Of a stretch of DNA of 64,000 bases, positions 51,959 to 61,743 are shown one piece after another. Position 1 is the stretch's first letter. The number at the start of each line of letters is the position of its first letter. Position numbers and translations under genes: made by a program. The DNA is from Clostridium felsineum DSM 794 (GTDB taxonomy: Bacteria; Bacillota; Clostridia; Clostridiales; Clostridiaceae): NCBI RefSeq assembly GCF_002006355.2, contig NZ_CP096980.1, positions 1,860,001-1,924,000 on the forward strand. The letters are read 5' to 3'. The notes under the pieces are model-generated. The model did not search any database, was not told the origin of the DNA, and worked only from the letters and a program-made list of their open reading frames with translations.

Positions 51959-53767
51959 ATGCAAAGTGAAAGACAAAAACATATAAGAAACTTTTGCATA
52001 GTTGCACACATAGATCATGGTAAATCAACTCTTGCTGATAGACTGCTGGAGCATACAGGAACGCTAACACATAGAGAGATGGAAGAGCAAGTTCTTGATA
52101 ACATGGAGATTGAAAGAGAAAGAGGAATAACAATAAAATCTCAGGCAGCAAGATTAATATATAAGAGACCAGAAGATGGTGAGGAGTATATACTAAATCT
52201 TATAGACACTCCAGGTCATGTAGATTTTAACTATGAAGTTTCCAGAAGTTTAGCAGCTTGTGAGGGTGCGGTACTAGTTGTTGATGCAACTCAAGGAATA
52301 CAGGCACAAACCCTTGCTAATTGTTACATGGCAGTAGATCATAATCTTGAGGTGGTTCCAGTAATTAACAAGATAGATCTTCCAAGTGCTAGACCTGATG
52401 AAATAAAAACAGAAATTGAAGATGTAATAGGAATAGAGGCTAGTGATGCACCGCTTATATCGGCTAAAACTGGTCTTAATATTGAGGACGTACTTGAAGC
52501 AGTAGTAGAGAAGGTGCCAGCACCTAGTGGAGATGAAAAAGGATCTTTAAAAGCACTTATTTTTGATTCTTATTATGATAGTTATAGAGGGGTTGTATGT
52601 CATATAAGAATTAAGGATGGTACAGTAAAAGCTGGTACAAGAATAAAACTTATGGCAACAGGTAAAGAATATGAAGTTATAGAAGTTGGTGTTTTTGTAC
52701 CTAATTATTTAAAGGTAGAAGAACTTAAAGCTGGTGATGTTGGATATGTAACAGCATCAATTAAAAATGTAAGGGATGCAAGAGTAGGAGATACCATAAC
52801 GGATGTTAATAATCCTGCAAAGAAAGCCCTTCTTGGATATAGACCAGCTATATCTATGGTTTATAGTGGTATTTATCCTATAGATAGTTCTAAGTATGAA
52901 GAACTTAAAGAAGCGCTCGAAAAGCTTCAAGTTAATGATGCTGCCCTCAATTTTGAACCTGAAACATCCATAGCACTTGGCTTTGGATTTAGATGTGGAT
53001 TTTTAGGCTTACTTCATATGGAAATAATGCAGGAAAGAATTGAGAAGGAATTTAACTTAGATGTAATAATGACAGCACCATCGGTTATTTACAAGGTTAA
53101 AAAAACAGATGGAACACTTCTTGAAATAACTAATCCTACTAATCTTCCAGAACCTACAGAAATAGATTACATGGAAGAACCAGTAGTAAAGGCTCAAATA
53201 ATAACACCAGCTGATTTTGTAGGAGCAGTAATGGAGCTTTGCCAAAACAAAAGAGGAACTTTTATAGATATGGAATATATAGAAACAACAAGGGTAATGC
53301 TTAACTATATAGTACCCCTTAATGAAATTATATATGATTTCTTTGATTCTCTTAAATCGAGAACAAAGGGATATGCTTCTTTTGATTATGAATTAGATGG
53401 TTACATCAGAACAGAACTTGTAAAACTAGATATAATTTTAAATTCAGAGGTTGTGGATGCACTTTCAATGATTGTGCCAAAGGATAGAGCGTATGCTAAA
53501 GGAAGGACTATGGCAGAAAAGCTAAAAGAGATAATACCAAGGCAGCTTTTTGAAATTCCTATACAAGCAGCTGTTGGAAGTAAAATAATAGCTAGAGAAA
53601 CAGTTAAAGCTTTAAGAAAAGATGTACTTGCAAAATGCTATGGTGGAGATATCTCAAGAAAGAGAAAGCTTCTTGAAAAGCAAAAAGAAGGTAAAAAGAG
53701 AATGAGGCAGGTAGGAAGCGTGGAAGTGCCTCAAGAAGCATTTATGTCAATTCTTAAGAATGATTAA
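51959..53767 (+). CDS. lepA: Elongation factor 4 (LepA)
   Basis: A 602-residue translational GTPase with the G1 motif AHIDHGKST (about 16-24), RGITIKSQA, NKID, and the family-specific C-terminal domain (YGGDISRKRKLLEKQKEG). It helps stalled or assembling ribosomes. Very close in gene order to Bacillus (gpr-spoIIP-yqxA-lepA-hemW). ATG follows TTGGAGG. Confidence 0.97.
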   Translation: MQSERQKHIRNFCIVAHIDHGKSTLADRLLEHTGTLTHREMEEQVLDNMEIERERGITIKSQAARLIYKRPEDGEEYILNLIDTPGHVDFNYEVSRSLAACEGAVLVVDATQGIQAQTLANCYMAVDHNLEVVPVINKIDLPSARPDEIKTEIEDVIGIEASDAPLISAKTGLNIEDVLEAVVEKVPAPSGDEKGSLKALIFDSYYDSYRGVVCHIRIKDGTVKAGTRIKLMATGKEYEVIEVGVFVPNYLKVEELKAGDVGYVTASIKNVRDARVGDTITDVNNPAKKALLGYRPAISMVYSGIYPIDSSKYEELKEALEKLQVNDAALNFEPETSIALGFGFRCGFLGLLHMEIMQERIEKEFNLDVIMTAPSVIYKVKKTDGTLLEITNPTNLPEPTEIDYMEEPVVKAQIITPADFVGAVMELCQNKRGTFIDMEYIETTRVMLNYIVPLNEIIYDFFDSLKSRTKGYASFDYELDGYIRTELVKLDIILNSEVVDALSMIVPKDRAYAKGRTMAEKLKEIIPRQLFEIPIQAAVGSKIIARETVKALRKDVLAKCYGGDISRKRKLLEKQKEGKKRMRQVGSVEVPQEAFMSILKND

Positions 53768-53784
53768 TAATACAAATTATAAGT

Positions 53785-53820
53785 TAAGTGGCAAGTTTTT
53801 TAATTTGCCACTTACAATTT
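53785..53820 (+). terminator. Terminator-like hairpin after lepA
   Basis: TAAGTGGCAA (53785-53794) pairs with TTGCCACTTA (53805-53814); the T-run after it is weak (CAATTTT), so readthrough into hemW is likely. Confidence 0.6.
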
Positions 53821-53841
53821 TAACTAGGCTGGGATGATTTT

Positions 53842-54966
53842 ATGGAAAAATTAGGTCTTTATATACACATACCGTTTTGTAAAAGCAAGTGTCTTTATTG
53901 TGACTTTCCATCATACACATATATGGAAGATTTGATAATTCCGTACATGGAGGCTTTATCAAAAGAAATAAAAAAAGTAAGTTTAAATAAAACTTTTACA
54001 AGTATTTTTATTGGAGGTGGTACTCCAAGTTTTCTATCTATAGAGGCTCTAAATATATTAACTAATGCTTTAGACAAGGTTAAAAAGAGCAGCGATATTG
54101 AATTTACAGTAGAGGGTAATCCTAATTCATTTACAAAAGAAAAGTTGATTTCATTTAAAAATATGGGAGTAAATAGACTTAGTATAGGTCTTCAAGCATG
54201 TCAGGATAGGCTTTTAAAAAAACTTGGAAGAATACATACGTTAAATGATTTTAAGAATACCTTTAAAGAAGCCAGAGATTTAGGATTTAATAATATTAAT
54301 GTTGATTTAATGTTTGGAATTCCAAATCAAACCTTACAAGATTTTAAAGGGTCTTTAGAGTTTATAAATTCATTAAAACCAGAACATATATCTAGCTATA
54401 GCTTAATAGTGGAAGAGAGTACTCCTTATTATAAAATGAGGGAGAGTGGCAAATTAAAACTTCCAGATGAAGATGAAGAAAGAGATATGTATTCTTTTGC
54501 ATGTGATTTTTTAAAAGAAAATGGATATAAACAATATGAGATTTCAAATTTTGCTTTAAAGAAAAAAGAATGTAAGCATAATCTTATATATTGGGAACTT
54601 GATAATTATATAGGTTGCGGTGTATCAGCTCATTCGTATTTTAATAAGGAGAGGTATAGAAATACAGGTGATGTGAAAAGATATATAGAACAAATTTCAA
54701 ATGGTGATAGTGTGGTAGAGGAGAGTCATTATAATTCTGTTAAAGAAAATATGGAGGAATTCATGTTTTTAGGACTTAGAAAAACTGAAGGTATATCAGT
54801 AACAGAATTTAAAGTGAAATTTGATGTAGATATAAAAACTGTATATGGTGATATCATAAAAAAATACGTAGATGAAAAAATGATAATTTTAGATAATAGG
54901 CGTCTATTCCTATCTGAGAGGGGTATTCAAGTATCCAATTCTATAATGTGTGATTTTATTTTGTAG
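53842..54966 (+). CDS. hemW: Radical SAM protein HemW (HemN-like)
   Basis: A 374-residue radical SAM protein with the cluster motif CKSKCLYCD (CxxxCxxC, about 13-21) and IFIGGGTPS (about 54-62), NVDLMFGIPNQ. HemW-type proteins lack the extra N-terminal Cys of coproporphyrinogen oxidase HemN and act in heme delivery, not oxidation. Common after lepA in Firmicutes. Confidence 0.93.
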   Translation: MEKLGLYIHIPFCKSKCLYCDFPSYTYMEDLIIPYMEALSKEIKKVSLNKTFTSIFIGGGTPSFLSIEALNILTNALDKVKKSSDIEFTVEGNPNSFTKEKLISFKNMGVNRLSIGLQACQDRLLKKLGRIHTLNDFKNTFKEARDLGFNNINVDLMFGIPNQTLQDFKGSLEFINSLKPEHISSYSLIVEESTPYYKMRESGKLKLPDEDEERDMYSFACDFLKENGYKQYEISNFALKKKECKHNLIYWELDNYIGCGVSAHSYFNKERYRNTGDVKRYIEQISNGDSVVEESHYNSVKENMEEFMFLGLRKTEGISVTEFKVKFDVDIKTVYGDIIKKYVDEKMIILDNRRLFLSERGIQVSNSIMCDFIL

Positions 54967-55068
54967 TGATATAAAGAATAATAACGAATAATTCTTAGAA
55001 AAATACTATAAAATTAACTTAAATGACATCTAACAAGGAATAAGATAACTTTATCAAAATATAAAAAG

Positions 55069-55097
55069 TTGACAAAGGTAATGACAGGTGATATTTT
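55069..55097 (+). promoter_or_regulatory. Promoter of the hrcA heat-shock operon
   Basis: TTGACA (55069-55074), 17-bp spacer, TATTTT (55092-55097). The CIRCE operator lies directly after it. Confidence 0.85.
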
Positions 55098-55110
55098 ATA
55101 AACATAGTCA

Positions 55111-55137
55111 TTAGCACTCAAAGAGAGTGAGTGCTAA
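55111..55137 (+). promoter_or_regulatory. CIRCE operator (HrcA binding site)
   Basis: Perfect inverted repeat TTAGCACTC-N9-GAGTGCTAA, the consensus CIRCE element bound by HrcA. It overlaps the start of the transcript and controls the operon hrcA-grpE-dnaK-dnaJ by feedback. Confidence 0.98.
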
Positions 55138-55152
55138 TAAAGAGGTGATAAT

Positions 55153-56187
55153 ATGGAAATGGAGGAAAGAAAACTCAAGATTCTTCAGGCTATAATTAAT
55201 GACTATATAAATAATGGAGAGCCTGTTGGTTCAAGAACTATTGCAAAAAAGTATGATCTAGGAATAAGTTCTGCTACTATAAGAAATGAAATGGCGGACT
55301 TAGAGGAAATGGGTTATATTGAACAACTCCATACCTCTTCTGGAAGAAAGCCTTCAGACAAAGGTTATAGATTATATGTTGATAAACTTATGGAAGTACC
55401 AAGCATGTCAATAGAAGAAGAAATGCTTATAAAGGCAAAAATATTAGATAGTGCACTTTATGAAATAGATAAAATTGTAAAGCAGGCAATGTCCTTGGTA
55501 TCTGAAATGACAAAGCTTACATGTGTAGTAAAGTCATTATCAGCTAAAAAAAGTTGTATTAAGTCAATAAACTTAATTAATATAGATTCAAACATGATTC
55601 TATGTGTATTCATTACAGATAGTGGTATGATTAAAAATAGTGTTATTAGAGTAAAATCTATTATAGAGAATAGTACGCTTGAGAGAATAACTAATATATT
55701 AAATTCTAGACTCAAGGGACTTACTATCGAACAAATAAATCTTGAGGTTATAAGTAATATTAAAAAGGATCTACAAGAATATGACCATATATTTGATTGC
55801 ATAATTCCAAATCTTTACGATATTTTAAAAGAGGCAGATTCTACTGAGGTTTATAAAGAAGGTACTATGAATATATTCAATTATCCTGAGTTTAAGGATA
55901 TTGAAAAGGCCAAAGAATTTTTATCAGTTATTGATGATAGAAGAATATTAGATAATTTGTTTAATCCTTCTTATGGAATTACAGTAAACATTGGAAATGA
56001 AAATAATATAGAGGAAGCTAAGGAATTTAGTATAGTATCTTCAGTATATAAGTATAATGGAAGACCACTTGGAACTATAGGAATTATAGGACCAACAAGG
56101 ATACCTTATTCTAAAGTAATCAAAGTCATTATGGAAGTAGTAGACCAGATTAATAATAATTTAAATAAAATGAATAATAGTGAGTAG
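55153..56187 (+). CDS. hrcA: Heat-inducible repressor HrcA
   Basis: A 344-residue repressor. The N-terminal winged helix (about 1-75: ERKLKILQAIINDYINNGEP, SSATIRNEMADLEEMGYI) binds CIRCE; the rest is the HrcA dimer/GAF-like domain. ATG follows GAGGTGATA, 15 bases after the CIRCE element. Confidence 0.96.
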   Translation: MEMEERKLKILQAIINDYINNGEPVGSRTIAKKYDLGISSATIRNEMADLEEMGYIEQLHTSSGRKPSDKGYRLYVDKLMEVPSMSIEEEMLIKAKILDSALYEIDKIVKQAMSLVSEMTKLTCVVKSLSAKKSCIKSINLINIDSNMILCVFITDSGMIKNSVIRVKSIIENSTLERITNILNSRLKGLTIEQINLEVISNIKKDLQEYDHIFDCIIPNLYDILKEADSTEVYKEGTMNIFNYPEFKDIEKAKEFLSVIDDRRILDNLFNPSYGITVNIGNENNIEEAKEFSIVSSVYKYNGRPLGTIGIIGPTRIPYSKVIKVIMEVVDQINNNLNKMNNSE

Positions 56188-56202
56188 GTAAGAGGTGAGC
56201 TT

Positions 56203-56811
56203 ATGCAAGAAAAAAATAATGAAGATTTGACAATGAAAGAAGAAAATGTATCTAATGAAGAAGAAAATGCTTCAAATGAAGATACAAAAGTAGTGGAAGA
56301 AGAATCTTCTGATAAGGAGCTTAAAGATTTGAAGACAGCTAAGGAAAAACTTGATAAAGAAAATCTAAAATTAAAAGATGAAAATGAAAAGCTCAAAAAT
56401 GAATTAGATACTGTAAAGGATAGACTTTTAAGATTAAGTGCAGAATATGAAAATTATAGAAATAGAACTGCAAAGGAAAAAGAAGGAATTTATACAGATG
56501 CTTGTAGCGATGTAATAAATGAAATGCTTCCAACACTTGATAATCTTGAGAGAGCTGCTGCTACAGAGGGTAGTTTAGATGACATAAAAAAAGGTGTCGA
56601 GATGGTCGAAAAGCAGTTTAAAAATTCTTTATCAAAATTAGGTATTGAAGAAATACCTGGTGAGGGAGAATTTGATCCTAATTTTCACAATGCAGTTATG
56701 CATATAGAAGATGAAAATTATGGAGAAAATGAAATAGTTGAAGTCCTACAAAAAGGATATAAAAGAGGAGATAAAGTTTTAAGACATAGTATGGTTAAAG
56801 TTGCCAACTAA
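56203..56811 (+). CDS. grpE: Nucleotide exchange factor GrpE
   Basis: A 202-residue co-chaperone: long acidic N-terminal coiled coil (about 1-95) and the GrpE domain (RLSAEYENYRNRTAKEKEGI, PTLDNLERA, GEFDPNFHNAVM). It releases ADP from DnaK. Cotranscribed between hrcA and dnaK. Confidence 0.97.
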   Translation: MQEKNNEDLTMKEENVSNEEENASNEDTKVVEEESSDKELKDLKTAKEKLDKENLKLKDENEKLKNELDTVKDRLLRLSAEYENYRNRTAKEKEGIYTDACSDVINEMLPTLDNLERAAATEGSLDDIKKGVEMVEKQFKNSLSKLGIEEIPGEGEFDPNFHNAVMHIEDENYGENEIVEVLQKGYKRGDKVLRHSMVKVAN

Positions 56812-56831
56812 ATATATAGGAGGGTTTTATA

Positions 56832-58679
56832 ATGTCAAAAGTAATTGGAATTGATTTAGGAACAACAAACTCATGCGTAGCTGTTATGGAAGGTGGAGAT
56901 CCAGTAGTTATAGCAAACTCAGAAGGTGCAAGAACAACTCCATCCGTTGTATCTTTTCAAAAAAATGGAGAAAGATTAGTTGGACAGGTTGCAAAAAGAC
57001 AATCTATCACAAATCCAGATAAAACAATAATATCAGTAAAGAGAAAAATGGGAACTTCTGAAAAAGTTGCTATAGATGATAAAAACTATACACCACAAGA
57101 AATTTCAGCTATGATTCTTCAAAAATTAAAAGCAGATGCTGAAGCTTATCTTGGAGAAACTGTTACTCAAGCAGTTATAACAGTACCAGCTTACTTTAAT
57201 GATAGTCAAAGACAGGCAACAAAAGACGCTGGAAAAATTGCAGGACTTGAAGTTCTTAGAATAATAAATGAGCCTACAGCAGCATCACTTGCTTATGGAC
57301 TTGATAAAATGGATACTAACCAAAAAATATTCGTTTATGATTTAGGTGGAGGTACTTTCGATGTATCAATACTTGAACTTGGAGATGGAGTTTTTGAAGT
57401 TAAATCTACAAACGGAAACACTCGTTTAGGTGGAGATGATTTCGACCAAAAGATAATGGATCACATTGCAGAAGAATTCAAAAAAGATAATGGAATTGAT
57501 TTAAGAAATGATAAGATGGCACTTCAAAGATTAAAAGAAGCTGCTGAAAAAGCAAAAATTGAATTATCATCTTCAACTCAAACCAATATAAATCTTCCAT
57601 TTATAACAGCTGATGCAACAGGTCCAAAACATATAGATATGAACCTTACAAGAGCAAAATTCAATGAGTTAACAGAGGGACTTGTTAAGGATACTATAGA
57701 GCCAATGAAGAAAGCACTTAACGATGCTGGACTTTCAATAAACGATATAGATAAAGTAGTTTTAGTAGGTGGTTCAACAAGAATTCCTGCTGTTCAAGAA
57801 GCAGTTAAAAACTACACAGGAAAAGAGCCATCAAAGGGAGTTAACCCTGATGAATGTGTTGCTATTGGTGCAGCTATTCAAGCTGGAGTTTTAACAGGAG
57901 ATGTAAAAGATGTATTACTTCTTGATGTTACACCATTAACACTTGGAATTGAAACTTTAGGTGGAGTTGCTACTGCTTTAATAGAAAGAAATACAACAAT
58001 ACCAACAAGAAAGAGTCAAGTGTTCTCAACAGCAGCAGATAACCAACCATCAGTTGAGATAAATATAGTTCAAGGTGAAAGAAAAATGGCTGCAGATAAT
58101 AAGAGTCTTGGAAGATTTTCACTTGACGGTATAGCACCAGCACCAAGAGGTGTTCCACAAATCGAAGTTACATTTGATATAGATGCTAATGGTATAGTAA
58201 ATGTATCAGCTAAGGATAAGGGAACTGGAAAAGAATCACACGTCACAATAACAGCTTCAACTAACTTAAGTGATGATGAAATAGATAAGGCTGTAAAAGA
58301 TGCAGAAAAATTTGCAGAAGAAGATAAGAAGAAGAAGGAATCTATTGAAGTTAAAAACAATGCAGATCAAATAGTATTCCAAACTGATAAAGCTTTAAAA
58401 GATCTTGGAGATAAGGTCTCAGCTGAAGAAAAATCAGATATTGAAGCTAAGAAAGAAGCTTTAAGCAAAGTAAAAGATGGCGAAGATATTGAAGCAATTA
58501 AAAAGGCAACAGAGGACTTAACTCAAGCTTTATATGCTATAACAACTAAAATGTATCAACAAAGTGGAGCTCAGGGCGCACCAGGAGCTGATCCAAATGC
58601 TGCATCTCAAAATCAGAATGGCTCAAGCAGTGATGATAATGTAGTAGATGCTGATTTTAAAGTAGATAATGATAAATAA
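56832..58679 (+). CDS. dnaK: Chaperone DnaK (Hsp70)
   Basis: A 615-residue Hsp70 with the ATPase motifs IGIDLGTTNSCVAV, VYDLGGGTFDVSIL and VLVGGSTRIPAVQEAV, a substrate-binding beta domain and a helical lid with an Ala/Gly/Gln-rich disordered tail and the usual DNVVDADFKV end. Strong AGGAGGG site. Confidence 0.98.
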   Translation: MSKVIGIDLGTTNSCVAVMEGGDPVVIANSEGARTTPSVVSFQKNGERLVGQVAKRQSITNPDKTIISVKRKMGTSEKVAIDDKNYTPQEISAMILQKLKADAEAYLGETVTQAVITVPAYFNDSQRQATKDAGKIAGLEVLRIINEPTAASLAYGLDKMDTNQKIFVYDLGGGTFDVSILELGDGVFEVKSTNGNTRLGGDDFDQKIMDHIAEEFKKDNGIDLRNDKMALQRLKEAAEKAKIELSSSTQTNINLPFITADATGPKHIDMNLTRAKFNELTEGLVKDTIEPMKKALNDAGLSINDIDKVVLVGGSTRIPAVQEAVKNYTGKEPSKGVNPDECVAIGAAIQAGVLTGDVKDVLLLDVTPLTLGIETLGGVATALIERNTTIPTRKSQVFSTAADNQPSVEINIVQGERKMAADNKSLGRFSLDGIAPAPRGVPQIEVTFDIDANGIVNVSAKDKGTGKESHVTITASTNLSDDEIDKAVKDAEKFAEEDKKKKESIEVKNNADQIVFQTDKALKDLGDKVSAEEKSDIEAKKEALSKVKDGEDIEAIKKATEDLTQALYAITTKMYQQSGAQGAPGADPNAASQNQNGSSSDDNVVDADFKVDNDK

Positions 58680-58726
58680 GTATTTGAAAATATTTAAATT
58701 ATGATTATAATATAAATAGTGCAAAA

Positions 58727-58760
58727 TAAGGGAAAGGGTTTTAGCTCTTCCCTTAATTTT
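58727..58760 (+). terminator. Terminator-like hairpin between dnaK and dnaJ
   Basis: TAAGGGAA (58727-58734) pairs with TTCCCTTA (58748-58755), followed by ATTTT. A partial terminator here would lower dnaJ relative to dnaK. Confidence 0.65.
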
Positions 58761-58805
58761 AAGCTATAAATAAAGTTTATGTGAAATATTTAGGTGGTGA
58801 AAGGG

Positions 58806-59930
58806 ATGGCAAATAAAGATTATTATGAAGTGCTTGGGCTACAAAAAGGTGCGAGTGATGATGAGATAAAAAAAGCTTTTAGAAAACTTGCCATAAAATA
58901 TCATCCTGACAAAAACCGCGGAAATAAAGAAGCAGAAGAGAAATTTAAAGAAATAAATGAGGCTTACCAGGTATTATCTGATCCTGATAAAAAAGCTAAT
59001 TACGATAGATTTGGAACTGCAGACTTTAATGGTGGTGGAGGTTTTGGAGATTTTTCAGGGGGCTTTGGTGACTTTGGAGATTTAGGTGATATATTTAGCT
59101 CGTTTTTTGGTGGTGGTTTCTCAGGAGGTTCAGGTTCAGCAAGAAAAGATGCTCCTCAAAGAGGAAATGATATTGAGTATGCTGTAAGTTTAACTTTTGA
59201 GGAAGCTGTTTTTGGAGTAGAAAAAAATATAAATATAGCTAGAAGAGAAAACTGTGAAAGTTGTAATGGTACTGGAGCTAAAAAGGGTACTTCTCCAAAA
59301 ACTTGTGATAAGTGTGGAGGAAGTGGAACTATAAGAGTTCAGAGAAATACTCCTCTTGGAAGTTTTGTTAGTCAGGCGACTTGTGATAAATGCGGCGGTC
59401 GTGGAACTATAATTTCTGATCCTTGTCATGAATGTCATGGCTCAGGTCATGTAAGAAAGAAAAGAAGTATAAGTATTAAGATACCAGCAGGTGTAGATAC
59501 CGGGAATGTAATACCTCTAAGAGGTCAAGGTGAACATGGTAAAAATGGCGGACCAGCAGGTGATCTTTATATAAGTATTAAAGTTGCGCCTCATAAGCAG
59601 TTTAAAAGAGAAGGTTTTGATATTTACATCGATACTCATCTAAGTTTTCCTAAGGCAGCACTAGGTACAGAGATAACGGTGCCTACTATAGATGGAGATG
59701 TTAAGTATACAATTCCAGCTGGAACTCAATCAGGAACTGTGTTTAGATTAAAGGGCAAAGGTGTTCAAAGAGTCAATAGTAGCGGAAGAGGAAATGAATA
59801 TGTTAAAGTAATAGTTGATACACCTAAAACATTAAATGAGAAGCAAAAAGAAGCTTTAAAGCTTTTCATGGAAGCAAGCGGAGAAGTAAAGGCAGAAAAA
59901 AAGTCAGGTTTTAAAAGATTTTTTGAATAA
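58806..59930 (+). CDS. dnaJ: Co-chaperone DnaJ (Hsp40)
   Basis: A 374-residue type I J-protein: J domain (about 1-70, HPD in KYHPDKNRG), Gly/Phe-rich linker, four Cys-rich zinc motifs (CESCNGTGA, CDKCGGSGT, CDKCGGRGT, CHECHGSGH) and the C-terminal substrate-binding domain. ATG 58806 is preferred; the tandem GTGs upstream lie in the AGGTGG site. Confidence 0.97.
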   Translation: MANKDYYEVLGLQKGASDDEIKKAFRKLAIKYHPDKNRGNKEAEEKFKEINEAYQVLSDPDKKANYDRFGTADFNGGGGFGDFSGGFGDFGDLGDIFSSFFGGGFSGGSGSARKDAPQRGNDIEYAVSLTFEEAVFGVEKNINIARRENCESCNGTGAKKGTSPKTCDKCGGSGTIRVQRNTPLGSFVSQATCDKCGGRGTIISDPCHECHGSGHVRKKRSISIKIPAGVDTGNVIPLRGQGEHGKNGGPAGDLYISIKVAPHKQFKREGFDIYIDTHLSFPKAALGTEITVPTIDGDVKYTIPAGTQSGTVFRLKGKGVQRVNSSGRGNEYVKVIVDTPKTLNEKQKEALKLFMEASGEVKAEKKSGFKRFFE

Positions 59931-59956
59931 TATATAGTGTGGAAAAGTTCTGCATT

Positions 59957-60008
59957 ATATAGGGAAATCAGGTAAATTAAGTTTTACCATGGTTTCCCTA
60001 TATTTATT
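59957..60008 (+). terminator. Long nested hairpin after dnaJ
   Basis: TATAGGGAAATC (59957-59968) pairs with GGTTTCCCTATA (59991-60002), inner GGTAAA/TTTACC hairpin, followed by only a short T-rich stretch, so termination may be partial. Confidence 0.6.
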
Positions 60009-60035
60009 ATCAAACATTTTACAGGAGGAATAAAA

Positions 60036-60974
60036 TTGGATAATAAGAATTGGTTCGAGATTACAGTTGTTACTAGTAGTGAGGCTGTTGAAGCTGTTAC
60101 AGGTATACTTTACAATACACCAGTTAAAGGTGTAGCTATAGAAGATTCGAAGGATGTTGAATTCAAGAAAAAACACCCTGGTGATTGGGACTATTTTGAT
60201 GAATCTTTACTTAATGTTAAGGATGGCGCTGTTATAAAGGCATATTATAAAGATGATCATAATTTTGAAGAAAGTGTACAGTACATTAAAGATAGTATAA
60301 ACAATCTTTCTGAGTTTGGAATTAACAAAGGTGAAGGTAAAGTTTTTGTAAATGAAGTAAATGAAACGGATTGGGAAAATAACTGGAAAAAGTATTATAA
60401 ACCAACTAAAGTTGGAGCTAGAGTTGTAGTAAAACCATTATGGGAAGAGTATGTTCCAAAAGATTATGAATTAATGTTAAATATGGATCCAGGTATGGCA
60501 TTTGGAACTGGTACTCATGAAACTACAAGAATGTGTATTCAAGCACTTGAAAGATATGTAAATGATTCTTCTGAGGTATTTGATATAGGAACGGGTTCAG
60601 GAATACTTGCTATAGCAGCTGCAAAATTAAAAGCAAAGAAGGTAGTTGGGGTTGATTTGGACTCTGTGGCAGTAAAAGCAGCTAAGGAAAATATTGAGTA
60701 TAACAATGTAGATAATATAGAAATACTACATGGTAACTTAATGGAGGTAGTAAAGGGAAAAGTAGATGTAATTGTTGCAAATATTATTGCAGATGTAATA
60801 AATATTTTAGTTCCAGATATAAATAAATTTTTAAAGACTGGTGGATACTTCATATCTTCTGGTATAATAAAGGATAGGGCAGAGGACGTTATACAAAATT
60901 TAAAGAAAAATAAATTTGAAATTGTAGAAGTAAACAACCAAGGAGAATGGATTTGTATAGTGGCTAAATTATAA
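60036..60974 (+). CDS. prmA: Ribosomal protein L11 methyltransferase
   Basis: 312 residues. It methylates L11 at several Lys. SAM-binding motif DIGTGSGILAIAA (about 184-196), the substrate-side DPGMAFGTGTHETT and NIIADVINILVP are present. TTG start behind AGGAGGAAT. First of prmA-rsmE-mtaB. Confidence 0.96.
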   Translation: MDNKNWFEITVVTSSEAVEAVTGILYNTPVKGVAIEDSKDVEFKKKHPGDWDYFDESLLNVKDGAVIKAYYKDDHNFEESVQYIKDSINNLSEFGINKGEGKVFVNEVNETDWENNWKKYYKPTKVGARVVVKPLWEEYVPKDYELMLNMDPGMAFGTGTHETTRMCIQALERYVNDSSEVFDIGTGSGILAIAAAKLKAKKVVGVDLDSVAVKAAKENIEYNNVDNIEILHGNLMEVVKGKVDVIVANIIADVINILVPDINKFLKTGGYFISSGIIKDRAEDVIQNLKKNKFEIVEVNNQGEWICIVAKL

Positions 60975-60990
60975 AGGAGTGTATCTTTTT

Positions 60991-61743
60991 ATGCATAAGT
61001 TTTTCGTGGGAACAGAAGATATTTGTGATAGTGCAGCATACATATATGGAGATGACGTAAAACACATATATAAAGTACTAAGGCTTAAGATCGGAGAAAA
61101 AGTTAGTATAAATGACGGCAATAGTCATGAATTTCTTGGAGAAATAGAAGAAATAACAAAGGAAACGGTTAAAGTTAAAATAATAGAAAAACTTGATATA
61201 AATAACGAGAGTCCTGTAAATGTGTACTTATATCAAGGATTTCCTAAGGCAGCCAAAATGGATATGATAGTTCAAAAAAACTCGGAGCTTGGAATAAAAG
61301 AGATCATACCAGTAATTACAAAAAGAGTAGTTGTGAAAAACGAAAAAAGTGAATTTAAAAAAATTGATAGATGGAATAGAATAGCCTTTGAAGCTGCAAA
61401 GCAGAGCAAGAGAAGTGTAATACCTAAAGTTAAAGAGGTATCTAGCTTTGAAAATATGATTAAGGATTTAGAAAAAATGGATTTAGTACTGGTACCTTAC
61501 GAAAATAAAGAAGAAGTAGGCTTAAAAAGAGTTATTAAAAATATTCAAAATGATAAAATTAAAAGTGTAGCCATAGTAATAGGTCCTGAAGGTGGATTTG
61601 AAGAAATTGAGATAGAAGAATTGGAAAAAATCGGAGCATATATAATCACGCTAGGCCCAAGAATTTTGAGAACTGAAACAGCAGGTCTTGTATGTACATC
61701 GCTTGTTATGTATGAATTGTCCGATATTGGAGGAATAATATAA
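60991..61743 (+). CDS. rsmE: 16S rRNA m3U1498 methyltransferase
   Basis: 250 residues, SPOUT fold. N-terminal PUA-like RNA-binding part (HKFFVGTEDICDSAAYIYGD), LYQGFPKAAKMDMIVQKNSELG and the trefoil knot IGPEGGFEEIEIEEL and GPRILRTETAGL. ATG 60991 follows AAAGGAGTG. Overlaps mtaB by one base. Confidence 0.96.
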   Translation: MHKFFVGTEDICDSAAYIYGDDVKHIYKVLRLKIGEKVSINDGNSHEFLGEIEEITKETVKVKIIEKLDINNESPVNVYLYQGFPKAAKMDMIVQKNSELGIKEIIPVITKRVVVKNEKSEFKKIDRWNRIAFEAAKQSKRSVIPKVKEVSSFENMIKDLEKMDLVLVPYENKEEVGLKRVIKNIQNDKIKSVAIVIGPEGGFEEIEIEELEKIGAYIITLGPRILRTETAGLVCTSLVMYELSDIGGII